From Stichopus chloronotus (lineage: Eukaryota; Echinodermata; Holothuroidea; Aspidochirotida; Stichopodidae): a stretch of 64,000 nucleotides of DNA. Both the position numbers and the translations under genes were made by a program. Of this stretch, positions 59,133 through 64,000 are shown piece after piece (position 1 is the stretch's first letter; every line of letters starts with the position of its first letter). Location of the stretch: assembly GCA_021234535.1 (NCBI GenBank), contig CM037843.1, positions 35,341,200 to 35,405,199 on the forward strand, written 5' to 3'. The notes under the pieces are model-generated. The model saw only the letters and a list, made by a program, of their open reading frames with translations, had not been told where the DNA came from and made no database searches.

Positions 59133-61489
59133 CTGGGGGGTTGATTTCAAAGGAGTTAAATCTAACAGGTAGTGTCCAAAGAATCCTACCTTAATGATTT
59201 AGTGATGCACCACACTGTCTTCATTACTGATCTGCCTTGTCATGTACGAGTAGTTTGAGCACTACTACAGCTCTTAACAAGAGCCCAAGGGCACTGTGGT
59301 TCCTTGCACAGATGGAGAGCACATAACGTAAATTATGAAGTAAAAGGGAGCATATTGCATTACTTTGTACGATAGCCCATATGGTCCATTTCTGACCATG
59401 AACTCTCACTTTTGTAACATAAAATCTGTAGAGAGAAAAACATATTTCATGCTTTTACAAAATGGCCCATTTCAGACATTGGACCCCAAACATGACAAAC
59501 ATGCACCCCCATGGAACCACTTCCTTAGCACTAATGTGACCATCAACAGTGTAATACATGCAATCTGTACAAAAAGGAGTATTTTGCATGATTTCACAAC
59601 AGACTATGGGCACTATGGTTCCTTGTACTTGAAATACACATACTGTAAAATGATATGCCTGAATTCATAAATATCCAAAAAGCCATTTCAATTAATGCAA
59701 TAAATTGAGGATGTTGATTTAGAACTGCAATATACAGCAATATCCCATTCATTTTACAAAACACAAACAGCTGTGAATCTCTGCAAATTGCAATAAGGCT
59801 TATCACATCTATGCCCCTTTAAAGTCCATCAATCTGACAACATGCCCTGGAGGGAACTCCTGGGGTCTGGCAAGAACACCAACTGACTTATTTTCTTTCA
59901 TTGTGTTCTGCCCCCTTCACTAATTGAAAAGACACTTACATGAATGAACACACTAGCACTCACGCACGAGGAGGTAAACTGATCCAGCCAAAACTTGTCT
60001 GGTGTGACCACCTACAGTACTGAAAACAGCACATTGCTGCTTCTTCATTTGATCAAGAAACTGCTAACTCAAGCAGTACTTCCATGATGCACTGGAGGGG
60101 GACTGATGGAACATATGAGCATCCATAGCATAACAAGGTTTTCAGACTTATGCTCCCAGTTCCCCCAGATAACCTTTGACCTCCACCAAAAACAATAGGG
60201 CACACCTTCTCAATATGGCAAACCTACATACTAAGTTTGACTTTCATCTGACTTTCTCCTATTGAGTTACAGCATACCCAAGCAAAACAGACTTTTGCCC
60301 CCAGTTCCCACAGATGACCTTTGACCTCCACCAAAAACGATAGGGCACACCTTCTCAATATGGCAAACCTACTGTACATACCAAGTTTGACTTTTACCTG
60401 ACGTTCCCCTATTGAGTTAGAGCGAACCTAAGCAAGTGTCACAGATGCACACACACACACGCCAACCTGACTGCATAGGTGCCTTTGATGACGCAAGGAA
60501 CCAACTAGAGCACCAACTGGTGCAGAAGCTCATACCTCAACATCCTGAAGGTACCATTTATGTATCACTATGTCACATTATAGGTACCACTAAGTATCAC
60601 TATACCAAATCATCAACACTGTACAAGAAAATCTGTAGGACTGCACAATTTTTCAGAATTTCATAAACTAGAGCAACAAAATTGCAGAAGGTTGATCTTC
60701 TAGACTAACTGAAGTTCACGAAACAATTCAAAGTGCCCCTTTAAGTCCAAATACTGGTCAACATACCTGAGGGCAATACAGAGTTTCAGTTAGCATAGCA
60801 ACTGACACTGTCCAATTACTCAATTATCATTCATGCACCATAGGGATATTTGAGATGTGTATGACAGTTTAAAGGGGCACTTTAACAGTAGAAAAAGAGG
60901 TAATTTGCAGAATTCCATAAAATGGGCCATTGGGCCCACATGGGGGTCTTGGACTACCAATTCCTGAACACCCTGAAGGGACCAATAACTGAGCATCATT
61001 GTGACAAACCATCAACATTGTACAATATAATCTGTAGGAGAAGGAGCATTTTGTAGAATTTCATAAAATGGGACCTTAAACTGAAACTTTTTTGTACACC
61101 CCAGACGAAGCACCACCCAGGGATTATTGTGTCCAAGTTAAATATAAATCCATGGATGCATGTGTGAGAAGCAACACTTCAAACAGAATTTCACATAATG
61201 GGTCATTGGGCCCACATGGGACCTTGGACCAAAAATTCCTGAACACCCCGAAGGTACCACTAACAGAGTACTATTATGACACACCATCAACACTGTAAAA
61301 GAGTATCTGTAGGAACAGAAGCATTTTGTAGAATTTCATAAAATGGGCCACACGGCCCACATGTGACCTTGGACCAAAAATTGCTGGACACCCCAAATAG
61401 CCCACCACCTAGGGGACATTATGTTCGAGTTTCAAACAAATCCATGAAAGCATGTGGGAGGAGAAGCATTTTGAACAAGTGTGGACAGA

Positions 61490-61549
<60 letters not shown>

Positions 61550-63966
61550 GAGACAGACGCTGCATGATAACAAAAGCTCACACCAGCATGCTGGTATGAG
61601 CTAAAAATCTGATGCTGCTATCGCGCCATTCCCAGTTATTTCTAATATGTTTTTTCATTGCTAATTTTTTTTTGTATTCTACATTGGCAGGGTCTTCAGT
61701 GTGTGGTGTCCTCAAGGGAAATATCATGTTTACAACATGCGATACAAAGAAACAGCTTTAATTATTGTTCATCCACTCAGTCTCACGAATAAACATCAGC
61801 AATTAGTTCATCTCCCTGAGACATTATGCATGAGATGAGTTACGGAAGATGCATCACTTGAATTTTTTTAAGTATGGATGAACAAATTATTTTTGAGTAA
61901 AAAAAATTTCTGTCTGTGAGAAACTTCCAAAAAAAAGGGCTACCATCCAGCCTTATTTTGAATAATCTATCAGTATAGGTTTGTTAATATTGGTTTAAAA
62001 AATATGATTTTTTTTGTGTAAAACAAACACAATATTTCCCTTTGAGTGAGGTAACATTTGCACAGGACGTGATGTAGCCTTTCGAAGTTATTAAACATTG
62101 ACAGTAAGCTGTTTAATGTGTCCCATATTACAGGTGTAAAAGGATGAAAGGAAACTTCTGCTCAAAGTCTGTAAATTCAACCACACTATTGGTACAAATT
62201 ATGAGGTTTGTTTTGCAAACTAAAGGCGCGTTCACATTACAACGATATCGGATCAGATTACGATCCGATTTTTTTTATCTTTAGTAAATATCTTCTTCAT
62301 CTCTGATCGGGAAGAACCAAAAATTTGTCAACTTGTGTAAAGATATGATTTGTACCAGAGGACTACGAAAATGAACTGTTATTTAATTATTTCGTGACGT
62401 CACACAGACAGAAGGCTTTTATCGGACACCCGTGGTCCGATAAAAGCTGTCTGTCGGTGTGACGTCATGAAATAATTAGTATAAATTTAATTTTCTTAGT
62501 CATATGATACAAATCATTTATTTACACAAGTTGGCAAATTTTTGGTTCTTTCCGGTAAGAGATGGAGAAGATATTTACCAAAAACGAAAAAAATCGGATC
62601 GTAATCCGATCCGATATCGTTGTCTTAATACAGGCAGTGATAGTCAAACCTTTCTCACTGTCAAAATAATAATAATAATCAATTTGATAAACAATAATCA
62701 GAGCAAAGTGAAGTCATTTCTTGTCAGAGAACAAGCAAGACAAGATCTGCTTGAAATTGACAAACTGCAAAACTAATATCTCTAAGGGATACATACTAAT
62801 TGAGAGCATTTTTTCGTGTTGATGGAACTACGAATGAGAGGAACAACACTAAGAATTTTGTTTTCTTGGTTAAATTTGGAAGTAGTATTTTTGTGTCAGG
62901 TTACACTTTAACCTGAATCTGATGGATTCAGTCGCAACTCCTGGCTTGACGTAACTCAGGGGCATTCCTCTGGGAATTTCATTTCTTTGTTCTTTTTTCA
63001 AAGTTTCAAATGTGTCCCATGGACATCCCAGAGGACACTTCATTCATGTGTAAGGGGATATACTGACACACCTTACACATATGTATCTCACAGATATCCC
63101 AAAGGAATTTTCAAACACTTGCAAGGGGGATAAACCAACAGACTTCACACATGTGTATCCCGCTGGCATCCAAAGAGACGCATCACATACAGTACATGTA
63201 AAGAGATATACCAACGCACCTCACGCATCTATTTAACACACATCCCAAAAGAAGAGTCATGCGCTTGTTTGTGGGTATACTGACAGACCCACACACTAGG
63301 GAAGATGCATGTGCCTGTAAGGTGATACACCAGTGCAACTCGAAACAGAAGCATCCCATGAACAATCCAAGAAAAGCTTCATACACTTATAAGGGGATAT
63401 ACCCAACATATATTACACAAATGTACCCCAACTCCATCCCAGGGAAGCTTAATGTGCTTGTAGGGGCCTCCACCAACACACCATACACACATTTAAGGGT
63501 GCTTTTGTGATGGTTTCACAATATTTCAAAAGCAAACCAGCACAAGTGTCAGGGGAATACACAAGTAAACAAATACACATAGCAAAGTACATTCCTACAG
63601 AGGTTCACATGGGGCTTATCATACCATGAGAGGATTCTGGATTTATAATTTCTTCTTGCTTCTTCAAAAGAAAGTCATAGATTTCTCACACACCGAATGC
63701 ATTCGTGACTGAAACATTCTTACCGTGTTATGGAAGTATGCACTTACCTCACCATAACCCTGGTTTGGACGAGGTGGGGGCCAGTGCAACATTGAATCGG
63801 GAGCAACCTCTTCCATGAACCACTTGAAAGATTTTGGACAGTTTTTCTTTCTAAATTCAACCTGTTCGCTGATGTCACCGAAAGGTTTGCCTCTCAGTTC
63901 TGGCCTCAGTGTGTAGAAGTGTTCTTTGTACTCATCCATCCACACCTCGGCCACTCGCATGTAATT
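58911..63966 (-). CDS. Polypeptide N-acetylgalactosaminyltransferase (GALNT), partial
   Basis: Golgi type II membrane enzymes of this family move GalNAc from UDP-GalNAc to Ser/Thr and start mucin-type O-glycans. Two phase-0 exons are visible: 63748-63966 (end of the catalytic domain) and 58911-59132 (lectin repeats), joining as GYGE|IRAVSSE, just as family members read WGEIR at this point. Features are the strongly conserved RVAEVWMDEYKEHFY, GDISEQVEFR, CPKSFKWFMEEVAPDS and, in the lectin part, CVDTLG...CHGMGGNQ. The intervening 4.6-kb intron is full of repeats. N-terminal exons lie past position 64000; the C-terminal exon was not found. The linker wording is closest in my memory to the GALNT7/GALNT10 kind, but the paralogue group is not settled. 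Confidence 0.9.
59330..59690 (+). repeat. Family A units
   Basis: 'catatggtccatttctgac', 'acataaaatctgtagagag', 'ttttacaaaatggcccattt' and 'gacattggaccccaaa' follow the family A order over about two and a half units. Confidence 0.7.
60130..60502 (+). mobile_element. Family B units with (AC)n terminus
   Basis: Two B units ('gacctttgacctccacca', 'aaaa(c)aatagggcacacc', 'aatatggcaaacctac') are followed by (AC)n at about 60450-60460 and GCCAACCTGACTGCATAGGT, then 'gatgacgcaagg'. The same terminus is found inverted at 47425-47505. Confidence 0.75.
60540..61480 (+). repeat. Family A array, best preserved in the window
   Basis: Units carry 'gaatttcataaaatgggcc', 'gaccttggaccaaaaattcc', 'gaacaccc(t/c)gaagg' and 'aatctgtaggag'. 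Spacing of 'aatttcata' type words at 60911, 61057, 61187 and 61332 is 146, 130 and 145 bp. Confidence 0.85.
61487..61602 (+). mobile_element. (GATA)n(GACA)n tract and terminal palindrome
   Basis: (GATA)n passes into about twelve GACA units (to about 61558), then 'gctgcatgataacaaaagct' and a palindrome at 61575-61602 (14-bp arms, one mismatch, centre GCATGC). This marks the right end of the family A array and resembles the microsatellite plus 3' hairpin of Helentron-derived elements. Confidence 0.65.
62239..62623. mobile_element. Fold-back MITE (385 bp, whole-length inverted repeat)
   Basis: Left end acaacgatatcgg (62239-62251) is the exact complement of the right end ccgatatcgttgt (62611-62623), and complementarity continues to the centre at about 62431 (cttttatcggac / gtccgataaaag). 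Along the arms one sees matching 'gatcggattacgatccgat'-type ends, 'aagaaccaaaaatttg' and 'tgacgtcac'. No coding sequence. Beyond the core, the left flank ggcgcgttcacatt is not mirrored on the right. Confidence 0.85.
63010..63510 (+). repeat. About 72-bp minisatellite, some seven units
   Basis: The word 'aaggggatatac' and variants recur at about 63052, 63123, 63200, 63319, 63391 and 63461, with 'cacaccttacacatatgta' and 'catccca(a/g)agga' in fixed order. Spacing is about 70-77 bp. It ends some 240 bp from the GALNT exon. Confidence 0.7.
63748..63966 (-). CDS. GALNT exon encoding the end of the catalytic domain
   Basis: 73 codons beginning NYMRVAEVWMDEYKEHFY and ending RPNQGYGE. AEVWMDEYK is a family hallmark. 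Acceptor tttcag|AAT; donor GAG|gtaagt. The next exon upstream lies outside the window; 63967-64000 is intron. Confidence 0.93.
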
Positions 63967-64000
63967 CTGAAATGAGGAAAGAGGATTGGGCTATTGTTAG

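Larger units (their letters stand above)
59133..63747 (-). other. GALNT intron
   Basis: 4.6 kb composed largely of family A and B units, a (GATA)n/(GACA)n microsatellite, the fold-back MITE at 62239-62623 and a 72-bp minisatellite at 63010-63510. No nested gene was recognised. Confidence 0.7.

Noticed and set aside
62504..62776. 90-codon plus-strand open frame in the fold-back MITE
   Set aside because: Half of it is the right arm of the inverted repeat; no domain is recognisable.
1..64000. CRISPR arrays, bacterial operons, ribosomal RNA or tRNA genes
   Set aside because: The window is intron-rich animal DNA. The regular repeats lack uniform spacers, and no rRNA or convincing tRNA cloverleaf was seen by eye; a covariance-model scan was not possible.

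Overview
This is animal (intron-rich eukaryotic) DNA. It is AT-rich and crowded with degenerate repeats, microsatellites and transposon debris. The genes, the CR1/L2-like LINE and the tandem-core, microsatellite-ended repeats suit a marine invertebrate, perhaps an echinoderm or another invertebrate deuterostome. That placement is inference; nothing here fixes the species.

All recognised genes lie on the minus strand. (1) Two head-to-tail paralogous cytochrome P450 genes of the CYP3 type fill most of the window. Copy A runs from 19571 down to 3444, copy B from 46841 down to 24290. Each resolves into 13 coding exons with identical exon lengths (53, 97, 53, 97, 117, 89, 149, 128, 156, 221, 138, 163, 75 nt) and matching splice phases, giving 511 residues. 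Both keep the membrane anchor, C-helix WxxxR, I-helix AGYETT, ExxR, PERF and the haem-cysteine motif, so both look functional. By hand translation they differ at about 50 of 511 residues, with changes clustered around the F-G region. (2) The right end holds two exons of a polypeptide N-acetylgalactosaminyltransferase (GALNT): the end of the catalytic domain (63748-63966) and part of the ricin-type lectin domain (58911-59132). Its earlier exons lie beyond the window and its last exon was not found.

The P450 pair arose by a segmental duplication that includes the promoter (homology to about 19970 and 47240) and the 3' UTR (breakpoint near 3303 and 23940). Copy B is longer through insertions: intron 1 is about 7 kb against 1.4 kb, and intron 12 about 2.8 kb against 1.0 kb. 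Inserts include a LINE reverse-transcriptase remnant and small DNA-transposon-like pieces. A 121-bp stretch over exon 3 and flanking intron is identical between copies, suggesting gene conversion.

The rest is repeat landscape: two dispersed families built of about 145-bp tandem units (families A and B), ended by microsatellites and short conserved terminal modules, one of them a palindrome, resembling Helentron/HINE or 'pearl' elements. There is also a large inverted repeat of family A (about 48480-50600), a 385-bp fold-back MITE (62239-62623), a 72-bp minisatellite, a GC-rich insert with an internal 300-bp duplication, and several smaller tandem arrays.
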